A DNA stretch of 16,798 nt from Pseudomonadota bacterium (GCA_023416965.1 JAEZGJ010000144.1:1-16798); one strand, 5' to 3'. Counted from the first letter of the stretch, positions 1 through 9,686 are shown. The notes: generated from the letters alone by a model not told the origin. Numbers and translations are program-made.

Positions 1-324
1 GCGGTGGCCCGGGCCGAGGCCGAGCGGAACCGCCAGGCGATGATCACGGCCCTCAGGCCTCCGCCGCCGCCGCGCCCGGCCCACCCCTCGGTGCTGTTCC
101 CCGGCGGCGGACCGCGCATGTATCCGAGCACGGTCACATCTCCGAGGCCGATGCCTCCCACCACGCAGCCGCCGAGGCCGACCCTGACCGGCCGTCCGCC
201 AACCTCCGTCTCCGTCCAGGAGAACAGGAGCACCTCGACGCGGCGCAACTGCGTGAACAACGTTTGCCGGACCGAAACGACCACCTGCGTCAACGGCCGC
301 TGCACCACCAGCGTGTCGCAATAG
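1..324 (+). CDS. C-terminal part of a proline-rich protein with a duplicated CVNxxC motif (partial, left edge)
   Basis: The reading frame is open from the first base to the TAG at 322-324, so the true start probably lies outside the window, although a GTG at 4 would also open it. The middle is proline-rich low-complexity sequence with no recognisable fold. The last 25 residues hold two near-identical cysteine pairs, CVNNVC and CVNGRC, six residues apart, in a Thr/Arg-rich context. Four cysteines in a C-x4-C-x6-C-x4-C pattern suggest disulfides or metal binding in an exported protein, but this is inference. I do not recognise a named family. The next gene on the same strand starts 161 bases later, and no terminator is obvious between them; there is only a short 5-bp stem at 333-346 and a 12-bp palindrome at 436-447. 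Confidence 0.55.
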   Translation, partial: AVARAEAERNRQAMITALRPPPPPRPAHPSVLFPGGGPRMYPSTVTSPRPMPPTTQPPRPTLTGRPPTSVSVQENRSTSTRRNCVNNVCRTETTTCVNGRCTTSVSQ

Positions 325-485
325 GCCGCGCCTGCGGGAGTCCGCACACTGCGGGCCCCATTCTCGTCCCAATTCGTCCCTAGGGGGTGGCAGGTCGCTT
401 GGCGGCCGGCGTGACTTCGTCCCGGCCGCTGGAACCCACCCGGGTGGAGCCGAGTTCGGCCGCCCGAGAGCTGAGACCCCCACCG

Positions 486-839
486 ATGACGTTTTCGCTT
501 CGCCTCGCCGCGATCGGCGCCGCCTTTTTCGCCCTCGCCCCGTCCGGGGAGGTCCGTGCCGCCGATGGCGTCGGCCTCGCCTCATGGTACCAGCTCCCCG
601 GCCGCACCGCCTGCGGCGGGCGCCACAATCCCGAGGCCATGACCGCCGCCCACCGCTCGCTGCCCTGCGGCTCCGTCATCACGGTGACCAATCTCGCCAA
701 TGGCCGGTCGACCGCCGTAACGATCGTCGACCGCGGCCCCTTCGTGCGCGGCCGCATTGTCGACGTGTCGCGCGGCGCGGCGCGGAAAATCGGCCTGATC
801 CAGCGAGGCGTCGGTCGCGTGCGCATCGCCCGGCAGTAA
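486..839 (+). CDS. RlpA-like double-psi beta-barrel protein, secreted
   Basis: 117 residues. A signal peptide covers about 1-25 (hydrophobic core after MTFSLRL, likely cleavage after VRA). The rest is one RlpA-type double-psi beta-barrel domain: LASWY (31-35), MTAAHRSLPCGS (52-63), VTNLANGRS (67-75), VDRGPF (81-86), GRIVDVS (89-95). His56 and Asp82 sit where the RlpA family has its catalytic His and Asp. Cys43 and Cys61 could form a disulfide. There is no C-terminal SPOR domain, so it is shorter than enterobacterial or pseudomonad RlpA and resembles the stand-alone barrel proteins of alphaproteobacteria. RlpA proteins act on peptidoglycan, in Pseudomonas as a lytic transglycosylase on naked glycan; activity here is inferred. 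The frame is open back to a GTG at 387, but the signal peptide begins at the ATG at 486, so that start was chosen. The ribosome-binding site is weak. Confidence 0.87.
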   Translation: MTFSLRLAAIGAAFFALAPSGEVRAADGVGLASWYQLPGRTACGGRHNPEAMTAAHRSLPCGSVITVTNLANGRSTAVTIVDRGPFVRGRIVDVSRGAARKIGLIQRGVGRVRIARQ

Positions 840-864
840 ACCGCGCCGCGTGATTTCGCATGAA

Positions 865-905
865 GAAAGCCTCGCAACATGTTGCGAGGCTTTCTCTTTT
901 ATTTT
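865..905. terminator. Bidirectional intrinsic terminator between the RlpA-like gene and carA
   Basis: Bases 865-894 form a perfect 30-bp palindrome (15+15, arm GAAAGCCTCGCAACA). On the plus strand it is followed by a T-rich run (TCTTTTATTTT), giving a strong terminator 25 bases after the RlpA-like stop. On the minus strand the tract after the hairpin is weaker (TTTCTTC). It sits between convergent genes, as expected for a shared terminator. Confidence 0.85.
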
Positions 906-977
906 CGCCGGATCGCGCCCGCCAGTCGGGGCGGTTCCGGACGGCCTGTGGATAACGTGGATAAGCGCAGGCCCAGC

Positions 978-2177
978 TCAGGCCGGAGCCTTGGCCTTCG
1001 CCTTTTCCATCATCGCCACGAACCTGTCGAAGAGATAGTGGCTGTCCATCGGCCCCGGGCTGGCCTCGGGGTGGTACTGCACCGAGAAGGCCGGCTTGTC
1101 TGTCAACGCGATGCCGGCATTGGAGCCGTCGAAGAGGCTGATATGGGTCGGCCGGGCATTGGCCGGCAGCGTCGCCTCGTCCACGGCGAAACCGTGGTTC
1201 ATCGAGGTGATCTCCACCTTGCCGGTGTCCATGTCCTTCACCGGGTGGTTCGCCCCGTGATGGCCCTGGTGCATCTTCTTGGTCTTGGCCCCGACGGCGA
1301 GACCCAGCATCTGGTGGCCGAGGCAGATGCCGAAGGTCGGGATCTGCTTGTCGAGGACCGCGCGGATCACCGGCACCGCGTAATCGCCCGTCGCGGCGGG
1401 GTCGCCGGGGCCGTTCGACAGGAAGACGCCGTCCGGCTTCAGCGCCATGACCTCCTCGGCCGTGGCACTGGCCGGGACGACCGTGACCTTGCAGCCGGCA
1501 TTGGCGAGCAGGCGCAGGATGTTGCGCTTCACCCCGTAGTCGAGGGCCACGACGTGGAAGCGCGGCTCGCCGGCCGTGCCGTAACCCTCGTCCCATTCCC
1601 AGACCGTCTCCGACCAGGGATAGCGCTGGCTGGAGGTGACGCCGGGCACGAGATCGAGCCCGTCCATGGGCGGGAGGCTCGCAGCGCGGCGCTTCAGCGC
1701 CTGGACGTCGAACTCGCCGCTCGGCGAATGGGCGATGACGGCATTGGGCATGCCCTTCTCGCGGATGAGCGCGGTGAGCGCGCGGGTATCGACCCCGCAG
1801 AGCCCGACAATGCCGCGACGCTTCAGCCAGAGGTCGAAATGCCCGCCGGAGCGGTAGTTCGACGGGCTGGTGATCGCCGCCTTCAGCACCACGCCGCGCA
1901 CGCCCGAGGCGCCGGCCATGTTGACCGTCTCGATATCCTCGTCGTTGGCGCCGACATTGCCGATATGGGGAAAGGTGAAGGTGATGATCTGGCCGGCATA
2001 GGAGGGATCGGTGAGGATCTCCTGATAGCCGGTCATGGCCGTGTTGAAGCAGACCTCGCCGTCGGCGATGCCTTCCGCTCCGAGGCCGAAACCTTCGATC
2101 ACCGTGCCGTCCGCGAGGACGAGCAGGGCCGTCGGCTTGGGATCTGTCCAGCCGGATTCGTCTTGTCTGTGTGTCAT
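978..2177 (-). CDS. carA: Carbamoyl-phosphate synthase small (glutaminase) subunit
   Basis: 399 residues, normal length. CarA hydrolyses glutamine and channels ammonia to CarB, which makes carbamoyl phosphate for arginine and pyrimidine synthesis. The N-terminal CPSase small-subunit domain (about 16-150) begins LLVLADGTVIEGFG and contains CFNTAMTGYQEILTDPSY. The class I glutamine amidotransferase domain (about 206-395) has the nucleophile elbow FGICLGHQ with Cys285 and the His369/Glu371 pair in QYHPEASPGP. All catalytic residues are present. The ATG at 2177 is the only plausible start, since the next in-frame Met is residue 48, well inside the domain. It is convergent with the RlpA-like gene and divergent from the YqeY gene. 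carB lies about 3.2 kb upstream on the same strand with unrelated genes between, a separation I recall as common in this order. A promoter lies almost on top of the start codon. Confidence 0.98.
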   Translation of the reverse strand: MTHRQDESGWTDPKPTALLVLADGTVIEGFGLGAEGIADGEVCFNTAMTGYQEILTDPSYAGQIITFTFPHIGNVGANDEDIETVNMAGASGVRGVVLKAAITSPSNYRSGGHFDLWLKRRGIVGLCGVDTRALTALIREKGMPNAVIAHSPSGEFDVQALKRRAASLPPMDGLDLVPGVTSSQRYPWSETVWEWDEGYGTAGEPRFHVVALDYGVKRNILRLLANAGCKVTVVPASATAEEVMALKPDGVFLSNGPGDPAATGDYAVPVIRAVLDKQIPTFGICLGHQMLGLAVGAKTKKMHQGHHGANHPVKDMDTGKVEITSMNHGFAVDEATLPANARPTHISLFDGSNAGIALTDKPAFSVQYHPEASPGPMDSHYLFDRFVAMMEKAKAKAPA

Positions 2178-2185
2178 GAGGCGCC

Positions 2186-2214
2186 TACATAGCGACGACT
2201 TGGGCGTCGGTCAA
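2186..2214 (-). promoter_or_regulatory. carA promoter, predicting a leaderless transcript
   Basis: Read on the minus strand: -35 TTGACC (2214-2209), a 17-base spacer, -10 TATGTA (2191-2186). Only 8 bases separate the -10 from the carA ATG at 2177, so a start site 6-9 bases downstream would fall within 1-2 bases of the A of ATG. The -35 matches the sigma-70-type consensus at 5 of 6 positions and the spacing is ideal. Confidence 0.7.
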
Positions 2215-2338
2215 AAGGAATGCGGGCTCCGGCCCGCCGAAATCCACCGCCGCCCCGGCTTCTTCGACGCTGCCGGCCCTGCCCTGCTCCCTCCGAGCCC
2301 GGAACGGCGCCCGCGTCCCCATCCGAGGATCTTCCGCC

Positions 2339-2791
2339 ATGCTGCGCGACCGTTTCACCAGCGATCTGAAGGAGGCCATGAAGGCCGGCGACAAGCCGCG
2401 CCTCGGCACGATCCGCATGATCCAGGCGGCGCTGAAGGACAAGGACATCGAGGCGCGTGGCTCCGGCAAGGGGCCGATTTCCGACGACGAGATCCTGCAG
2501 CTCCTCCAGAAGATGGTGAAGCAGCGCCAGGAGAGCGCCCGCATGTATGTGGACGGCGGCCGCCCGGAGCTCGCCGAGCAGGAGAATGCCGAGATCGCCA
2601 TCATCTCCGCCTTCCTGCCGAAGCAGATGGACGAGGCCGAGGCGAAGGCAGCCATCGCCGCCGTCATCGCCGAGACGGGCGCCGCGGGCGTGAAGGACAT
2701 GGGCAAGGTGATGGGCGAGCTGAAGGCCCGCTATGCCGGCCAGATGGACTTCGGCAAGGCGAGCCCGCTCGTCAAGCAGCTGCTCGGCTGA
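2339..2791 (+). CDS. GatB/YqeY domain-containing protein
   Basis: 150 residues, the usual length for free-standing YqeY proteins. The family is homologous to the C-terminal tRNA-binding domain of GatB, but YqeY proteins are not part of the GatCAB amidotransferase and their role is not settled. The N-terminal helical part starts MLRDRFTSDLKEAMKAGDK and RLGTIRMIQAALKDKDI. The family region follows with ENAEIAIISAFLPKQM (about 82-97) and a C-terminal helical domain ending GELKARYAGQMDFGKASPLVKQLL. The ATG at 2339 is preceded by a GAGG about 10 bases upstream. It is transcribed away from carA, and the following membrane-protein gene begins 5 bases after its stop, so they may be co-transcribed. 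In many bacteria yqeY lies near rpsU, dnaG or rpoD; here it is not near any of them within the window. Confidence 0.93.
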   Translation: MLRDRFTSDLKEAMKAGDKPRLGTIRMIQAALKDKDIEARGSGKGPISDDEILQLLQKMVKQRQESARMYVDGGRPELAEQENAEIAIISAFLPKQMDEAEAKAAIAAVIAETGAAGVKDMGKVMGELKARYAGQMDFGKASPLVKQLLG

Positions 2792-2796
2792 CGCCG

Positions 2797-3264
2797 GTGG
2801 AGGCGCTGGTCGGCCTCTGGACCGATCTCGGCCGGATCACCGGCGTCGCCCTCTCGACACCCGTCTATGCCGCCGTCTCGGGCCTGCACGTCGTCGGCAT
2901 CGCCCTGCTCTTCGGCCCCATCGCCCTCGTGGATCTCCGGCTGGCGGGGCTCCTGCGCGGGCTGGATAGCGGCGCGCTCTCGGTCCTGCGCAGCACGGCG
3001 AAGCTCGGGGCGGGCCTCGCCGTGCCGACGGGCATCCTGCTGGCTTCGGCCCGGCCCGACGAATATCTCGCCAATCCGACCTTCCTCGCCAAGCTGGCGG
3101 TGGTCGCCCTCGCGCTCGCCAATGCCCTCGCCTTCGAGGCCGCGGCCCGCCGCATGGGGCTTCCTGCCCTGCTCGACCGTCCGGCGGCCCGCGTAAGCGG
3201 CTTCGGCTCCCTCGGCCTGTGGCTCGCGGCGATCGGTCTCGGCCGCTGGATCGCCTTTACCTGA
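2797..3264 (+). CDS. Small integral membrane protein, DUF6644-like
   Basis: 155 residues from a GTG at 2797, 5 bases after the YqeY stop. No ATG is available before the first helix, and no good ribosome-binding site is visible, so translation may depend on coupling. Four hydrophobic helices are apparent at about 22-47, 66-84, 95-116 and 136-153. His31 sits in the first helix in the sequence GLHVVGIALLFGPIALVDLRL, which matches my recollection of the DUF6644 family; that assignment is from memory. A buried His might bind a metal or haem, which is inference only. The end overlaps the end of the convergent DUF6152-like gene by 8 bases, so no terminator fits between them. Confidence 0.72.
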   Translation: MEALVGLWTDLGRITGVALSTPVYAAVSGLHVVGIALLFGPIALVDLRLAGLLRGLDSGALSVLRSTAKLGAGLAVPTGILLASARPDEYLANPTFLAKLAVVALALANALAFEAAARRMGLPALLDRPAARVSGFGSLGLWLAAIGLGRWIAFT

Positions 3265-3613
3265 GTTCGACGCGGCGGCCCGCCACCTCGACCCACTCGG
3301 CGCGGTAGACGGCGGGATTGCCGCGGTTCTGGTAGGCATAGACCCGCACGGTCTTCCCCGCGGCGATGTCCTCCGCCGTCAGGCCGCGGGCCTGCATGCG
3401 AGAGGTCGGCGCCAGCTCGATGGTGAGCTCCCGGCCGTCCTTCTGCATGTGGAGCGTGCCGTGGGGGTTGGCATAGGTGGAGCGGGCGACCACGCCCGAA
3501 TGGTCCAGCACCTTGTCGCGGTCGAAGCCACCCCAGCCGTGATGGGCGGCGGCGGACCCCGCAAGCAGGGCCGTCGCGGGGATGCCGGCGAGGATCGTGC
3601 GTCGGTTCAGCAT
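3257..3613 (-). CDS. Small exported protein, DUF6152-like, mature N-terminus probably His-His
   Basis: 118 residues. The N-terminus NRRTILAGIPATALLAGSAAA has a twin-arginine-like n-region and a clear AxA cleavage site after residue 23, giving a mature protein that begins HHGWGGFD. The AHH start, the following FD, the NPHG motif (49-52) and the closing strand-rich segment (GLTAEDIAAGKTVRVYAY) match DUF6152 as I remember it. Predicted fold: a small beta domain in the periplasm. An N-terminal His, as in copper-binding histidine-brace proteins, suggests metal binding, but this is inference. It overlaps the convergent membrane-protein gene by 8 bases. The DUF3829-like gene starts upstream on the same strand and ends 98 bases before it. 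Function unknown. Confidence 0.78.
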   Translation of the reverse strand: MLNRRTILAGIPATALLAGSAAAHHGWGGFDRDKVLDHSGVVARSTYANPHGTLHMQKDGRELTIELAPTSRMQARGLTAEDIAAGKTVRVYAYQNRGNPAVYRAEWVEVAGRRVELR

Positions 3614-3683
3614 GGTCGTCTCCCTGATGGTCGGCGTGTCGGTCAGTGTAACGCCGGCCGGCGCGGGCCGGACCTCCGCCTCT

Positions 3684-3701
3684 GCTCACGCCTGCGTGAG
3701 C
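3684..3701. terminator. Possible hairpin after the DUF3829-like gene
   Basis: GCTCACG and CGTGAGC form a perfect 7-bp stem with a 4-base loop, starting 10 bases beyond the DUF3829-like stop. No T-run follows on the minus strand, so it is at best a weak or Rho-assisted terminator, or an mRNA 3'-end stabiliser. Confidence 0.3.
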
Positions 3702-3711
3702 GACGCCTGCC

Positions 3712-4671
3712 CTAGCGACCGACCCGCAGACGGGTCTGCGCCATGCTGACCATCATGTTGTAGTTGTTGACGATCCACATGCGTTCGTGGCCCCCCGCGC
3801 GGCGGGCGTCCCCGCGGGCACGGCCGAGCTTCTGGCGGTATTCGCGCAGGCTGCCGAGCCAGGAGCCGGCCTGGCCGTCGATGATGGAGGCGCCGGAGGG
3901 ATCGGTCTCCTTGAGCTTGTCCAGCTCGCGCAGCGCCGCCGCATAGCGCCCGATCGCCGCGTCGAAAGCGGCGAGATCGACGACCGGCCGGGCGTCCGAT
4001 GGCATGAGGTCCATCACCGCCCGCGCCGCGATCATGACGTTGCGCACGTTCCAGCGCGCCGAGCGCCCCTCGCGCCGCTCGATGTCGGCGAGTTCGCGCA
4101 CATCGAGATCGGCGCGCATGGCGCGCATGTGCTGCTCGACCTCGGCGCGGTCCTTCAGGAAGGCCTCCGCAGCCGGGACCAGCTCGCGGTGCAGCTCGCG
4201 GCCGAGGGCCGCGCCATCGTCCTGGTAATCCTTGCGCTCGTAATAGACGTTGGCGCGGGTGATCAGCGGCGCCAGGGCCGAATAGGACTGGATGTAGCGG
4301 CGGATGGCGTCGTCGAGGTCCGGCATGGCCGGCTCCTGGATCACGGCCTGCCCGGCCTTCTCGATCTCGCCGCGCACGTCATAGAGGCTGTAGAGCCCGT
4401 AGGTGATGTAGCGCTCGCGGCCGGTCGGGCCGCGACGCATGTCGACCCAGCTGCGGTAGCGGTTCCACGAGTCGACCGCCCTGAGGGTGCGGTTGAGCAA
4501 TTCGGTATAGGCGTTGGACTTGGCGATGGCCGCCTGCAGCGCCGGGTCGGGCGCGGCGCGGTCCTGCGCCCATGCAGGCGCTGCGACGGCGAGCGCGGCC
4601 ACAAGGCCCAGGCGAAGCGCCTGGCGGCGGTCGGGGCGGTCGGGGCAGTCGGTCGGGCAAGGTCTCGTCAT
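3712..4671 (-). CDS. Exported protein, DUF3829 (YiiG-like) family
   Basis: 319 residues. The N-terminus is unusually long and Cys/Pro-rich (MTRPCPTDCPDRPDRRQ), then a hydrophobic stretch (LGLVAALAVAAPAWA) with cleavage expected after Ala35. Arg15-Arg16 before the hydrophobic core gives a twin-arginine-like signal. The mature part is almost all helical: NAYTELLNRTLRAVDSWNRY (53-72), the family-typical MRRGPTGRERYITYGLYSLYD (78-98), and a C-terminal segment ending NNYNMMVSMAQTRLR. This layout matches DUF3829, best known from the uncharacterised lipoprotein YiiG. Here there is no lipobox, so the product is predicted to be soluble in the periplasm. The start is supported by AGGAGAGG about 10 bases upstream. 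greA lies upstream on the same strand behind a terminator hairpin, so this gene is probably transcribed separately. Function unknown. Confidence 0.75.
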   Translation of the reverse strand: MTRPCPTDCPDRPDRRQALRLGLVAALAVAAPAWAQDRAAPDPALQAAIAKSNAYTELLNRTLRAVDSWNRYRSWVDMRRGPTGRERYITYGLYSLYDVRGEIEKAGQAVIQEPAMPDLDDAIRRYIQSYSALAPLITRANVYYERKDYQDDGAALGRELHRELVPAAEAFLKDRAEVEQHMRAMRADLDVRELADIERREGRSARWNVRNVMIAARAVMDLMPSDARPVVDLAAFDAAIGRYAAALRELDKLKETDPSGASIIDGQAGSWLGSLREYRQKLGRARGDARRAGGHERMWIVNNYNMMVSMAQTRLRVGR

Positions 4672-4775
4672 GGCGGAACGTCCTCTCCTGCTGGCGCCAT
4701 CATCGCCCCGCAGCGTTTCAGTCCCTCCGCGAGGCCCGGTCGAGATCGTTTCAACGACAGTGCACGCGAACGACG

Positions 4776-4803
4776 AAGGCGCCGCCCTGCCGGGCGGCGC
4801 CTT
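4776..4803 (-). terminator. Hairpin terminator after greA
   Basis: A perfect 12-bp inverted repeat (arm AAGGCGCCGCCC) with a 4-base loop begins 27 bases past the greA stop. The following minus-strand bases are only moderately T-rich (TTCGTCGTT), so termination efficiency is uncertain, but stem stability is very high. Confidence 0.65.
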
Positions 4804-4830
4804 GCTGCCGTGCCGTCATGCGGGAGGCGG

Positions 4831-5304
4831 TCAGCCCCAGCGGATTTCCAGGACCTCGTAGCTCTGGGCGCCCTTCGGCGTGTTGACCTCGACGACGCTG
4901 CCGGCAGCCTTGCCGATCAGGGCGCGGGCGAGCGGCGAGGAGATGGAGATGCGGCCGGCCTTGGCGTCGGCCTCGCTGTCGCCGACGATCTGCCAGACGC
5001 GCTCCTCCTCGGTGTCCTCGTTGACGAGCTTCACCGTGGCGCCGAACTTCACCGTGTCACCGGAGAGCTTGGTGACGTCGATCACCTCGGCGCGCGCGAT
5101 CAGGCTCTCGAGTTCGGCGATGCGGCCCTCGTTGAGCGACTGCTGCTCCTTGGCGGAGTGGTATTCGGCGTTTTCCGAGAGATCGCCGTGGGAGCGCGCC
5201 TCCGAGATTGCCGCGATGATGCGCGGGCGCTCGACCTGCTGGCGCTCCTTCAGCTCGGCTTCGAGCTTGGCGAAACCGCCGACGGTCATCGGAACCTTTT
5301 CCAT
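4831..5304 (-). CDS. greA: Transcription elongation factor GreA
   Basis: 157 residues, normal length. GreA enters the RNA polymerase secondary channel and stimulates cleavage of backtracked RNA. The N-terminal coiled coil (about 1-75) carries the tip loop GDLSENAEYH with Asp41 and Glu44, the residues that coordinate the catalytic magnesium in E. coli GreA at the same numbers. The C-terminal FKBP-like domain runs from about 80 to the end (VWQIVGDSEADAKAGRISISSPLARALIGKAAGS). The ATG at 5304 has AAGGGCGAG just upstream. It lies 106 bases downstream of carB on the same strand with an intrinsic terminator in the gap, so its promoter must overlap that terminator or expression must rely on read-through. 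Confidence 0.97.
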   Translation of the reverse strand: MEKVPMTVGGFAKLEAELKERQQVERPRIIAAISEARSHGDLSENAEYHSAKEQQSLNEGRIAELESLIARAEVIDVTKLSGDTVKFGATVKLVNEDTEEERVWQIVGDSEADAKAGRISISSPLARALIGKAAGSVVEVNTPKGAQSYEVLEIRWG

Positions 5305-5329
5305 GATGCTCGCCCTTGCCTTTCAATGA

Positions 5330-5371
5330 CGAATAAAGGTCCGCGGGCCGAGGACGCCGGCCCCGCGAACC
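5330..5371 (-). terminator. Intrinsic terminator between carB and greA
   Basis: On the minus strand GGTTCGCGGGGCCG pairs with CGGCCCGCGGACC, 13 pairs with one G-U and a one-base bulge, loop about 7 bases. The tract TTTATTCG follows. It starts 40 bases after the carB stop and ends about 26 bases before the greA ATG. Confidence 0.68.
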
Positions 5372-5410
5372 TTCATGGTGGACTCTTGCGTGTTCCGGCG
5401 GGCCGGGAGA

Positions 5411-8740
<3,330 letters not shown>

Positions 8741-8791
8741 GAGGCTCCGGCCCTTTGAAGGCTCGTCTGGATCTTCGGGGACGCGCGGCGC

Positions 8792-8826
8792 AAAAAAAGA
8801 GGCCGGACCCGCTTCGAGCCAGCCTC
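8792..8826 (-). terminator. Intrinsic terminator in the carB leader (possible attenuator)
   Basis: On the minus strand GAGGCTGG (8826-8819) pairs with CCGGCCTC (8806-8799), 8 pairs with one G-U wobble and a 12-base loop, followed immediately by seven Ts (8798-8792). It lies downstream of the predicted carB promoter and 51 bases before the ATG, so it should stop part of the carB transcripts unless it is refolded. It is 152 bases past the previous gene, which has its own hairpin, so it is unlikely to serve that gene. Confidence 0.62.
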
Positions 8827-8871
8827 CCGCAACCGCATCCCCTGAACATCGGGTCGCGTGATTAAGCGGCC

Positions 8872-8900
8872 CCTATAGACGGCTTTCCCGCCGATGGGAA
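8872..8900 (-). promoter_or_regulatory. Candidate carB promoter
   Basis: Minus strand: -35 TTCCCA (8900-8895), 17-base spacer, -10 TATAGG (8877-8872). The -10 matches 4 of 6 consensus positions, the -35 only 3 of 6. The start site would be near 8865, giving a leader of about 125 bases. An imperfect inverted repeat at 8880-8902 overlaps the -35 and could be an operator or chance. Confidence 0.35.
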
Positions 8901-8947
8901 GCCGCGACGACGACACCGGAGCGAGGTCCCGTGTCGCGGAGAGGAAG

Positions 8948-8971
8948 GCCGCCGCACCCCGGCGCGGCGGC
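8948..8971 (-). terminator. Hairpin after the 185-residue repeat protein gene
   Basis: GCCGCCGC/GCGGCGGC gives an 8-bp perfect GC stem with an 8-base loop, starting 7 bases after the stop of the 8979-9536 gene. The following tract (CTTCCTCTC) is pyrimidine-rich rather than a T-run, so it is a moderate candidate. Confidence 0.5.
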
Positions 8972-8978
8972 TGGCAGG

Positions 8979-9536
8979 TCAGGCCGAGACGTCGAACAGC
9001 AGGGAGGTCGAGGACCCCGAGGTCAACTGGCCGGACGTGCCGTAGCCTGATCCGAGCTTCTCCTGCAGCTGCTTGAGGAACTCCTGCAGCGCGGTGCTCA
9101 CCGCCGAATCGTTGGTGGTGATGGTGAGGCTGGTGGTGCCGGAGCTCTCGCTCTCATCCCCCGGAGGAGGGCCGGGGGGCGGACCGCCGGGACCACGGCC
9201 GCCGCCGGGACCGTTGGCGAAGGTCTCGGAGAAGATCTCCTTGAGCTCGGCCGCCTGCTCCTCGGTGAGCGTACCGGCCTCGACCTGCTCGGCAATGAGT
9301 CTGTCGATCTTGGACTGCGCCTCCTCGGGGCTTGGCGGCGCCGTGCGCGTGGAGGAGAAGCTGCCGCGCTCCGCCTTCATCGCCTGGTCGATCTGGTCGA
9401 GCGCCGACGAGAGAGCGCTCGCGTCGGATGAGGACACCTCGCCGGACGAAACCTGTGCGGCGAGGGTATTCTGCAGCATGTCGCGCGGCGAGGGTCGCTG
9501 CGCGGCGTACGAGGACGATGAGATCGTCGTCGTCAT
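8979..9536 (-). CDS. Small protein with two helical repeats and a Gly/Pro linker, divergent from a two-component system
   Basis: 185 residues. The ATG at 9536 follows a strong AAGGAGG, so it is preferred over the longer open frame to 9665. The N-terminus (MTTTISSSSYAAQRPSP) is Ser/Thr-rich with no evident signal peptide. Two similar segments follow: AAQVSSGEVSSSDASALSSALDQ (26-48) and AEQVEAGTLTEEQAAELKEIFSE (82-104), sharing QV-x2-G-x5-A-x2-L. They look like short helix-turn-helix hairpins of the EF-hand-like or short-helix type, but no canonical calcium-loop acidic pattern is visible. Residues 109-127 are a flexible Gly/Pro tract, then a Ser/Thr-rich region and an amphipathic helix (ALQEFLKQLQEKLGSGYG, 149-166). 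Family and function are not certain. Its position back-to-back with a two-component system suggests it is a target or modulator of that system (inference). Confidence 0.78.
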   Translation of the reverse strand: MTTTISSSSYAAQRPSPRDMLQNTLAAQVSSGEVSSSDASALSSALDQIDQAMKAERGSFSSTRTAPPSPEEAQSKIDRLIAEQVEAGTLTEEQAAELKEIFSETFANGPGGGRGPGGPPPGPPPGDESESSGTTSLTITTNDSAVSTALQEFLKQLQEKLGSGYGTSGQLTSGSSTSLLFDVSA

Positions 9537-9630
9537 GGGTGCCTCCTTCGGTGGCGGTGACAGGACTACACTGACACCGGCAGGACGCGCCGATATGCTT
9601 AATGCGATCTTAGCGCCGCCGCCCACTTGG

Positions 9631-9686
9631 TTTCGGACTATTTCCGCTTCCGGCAAGCGAAACACAGGGAAACAAATTTCCGTTTC
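9631..9686. promoter_or_regulatory. Cluster of GAAA/TTTC motifs in 10-bp phase, candidate response-regulator site
   Basis: Within the 182-base divergent intergenic region, TTTC occurs at 9631 and 9641 (10 bp apart), GAAAC at 9659 and 9669 (10 bp apart), and TTTC again at 9677 and 9683; GGAAA-CAAA-TTTCC (9668-9681) is an inverted repeat. OmpR/PhoB-type regulators bind direct repeats spaced by about one helical turn, so these are candidates for autoregulation of the neighbouring two-component operon and the divergent gene. Confidence 0.35.

Noticed and set aside
387..485. Upstream GTG start for the RlpA-like gene
   Set aside because: It would put 33 polar residues before a clear signal peptide.
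879..2192. Long plus-strand open frame opposite carA
   Set aside because: Same antisense-frame artefact of GC-rich coding DNA; carA has all catalytic residues.
8836..8849. Arg-rich leader peptide as proof of arginine attenuation of carB
   Set aside because: Several frames are Arg-rich at this GC content, ribosome-binding sites are poor and the frame does not stop before the terminator; kept only as part of a hypothesis.
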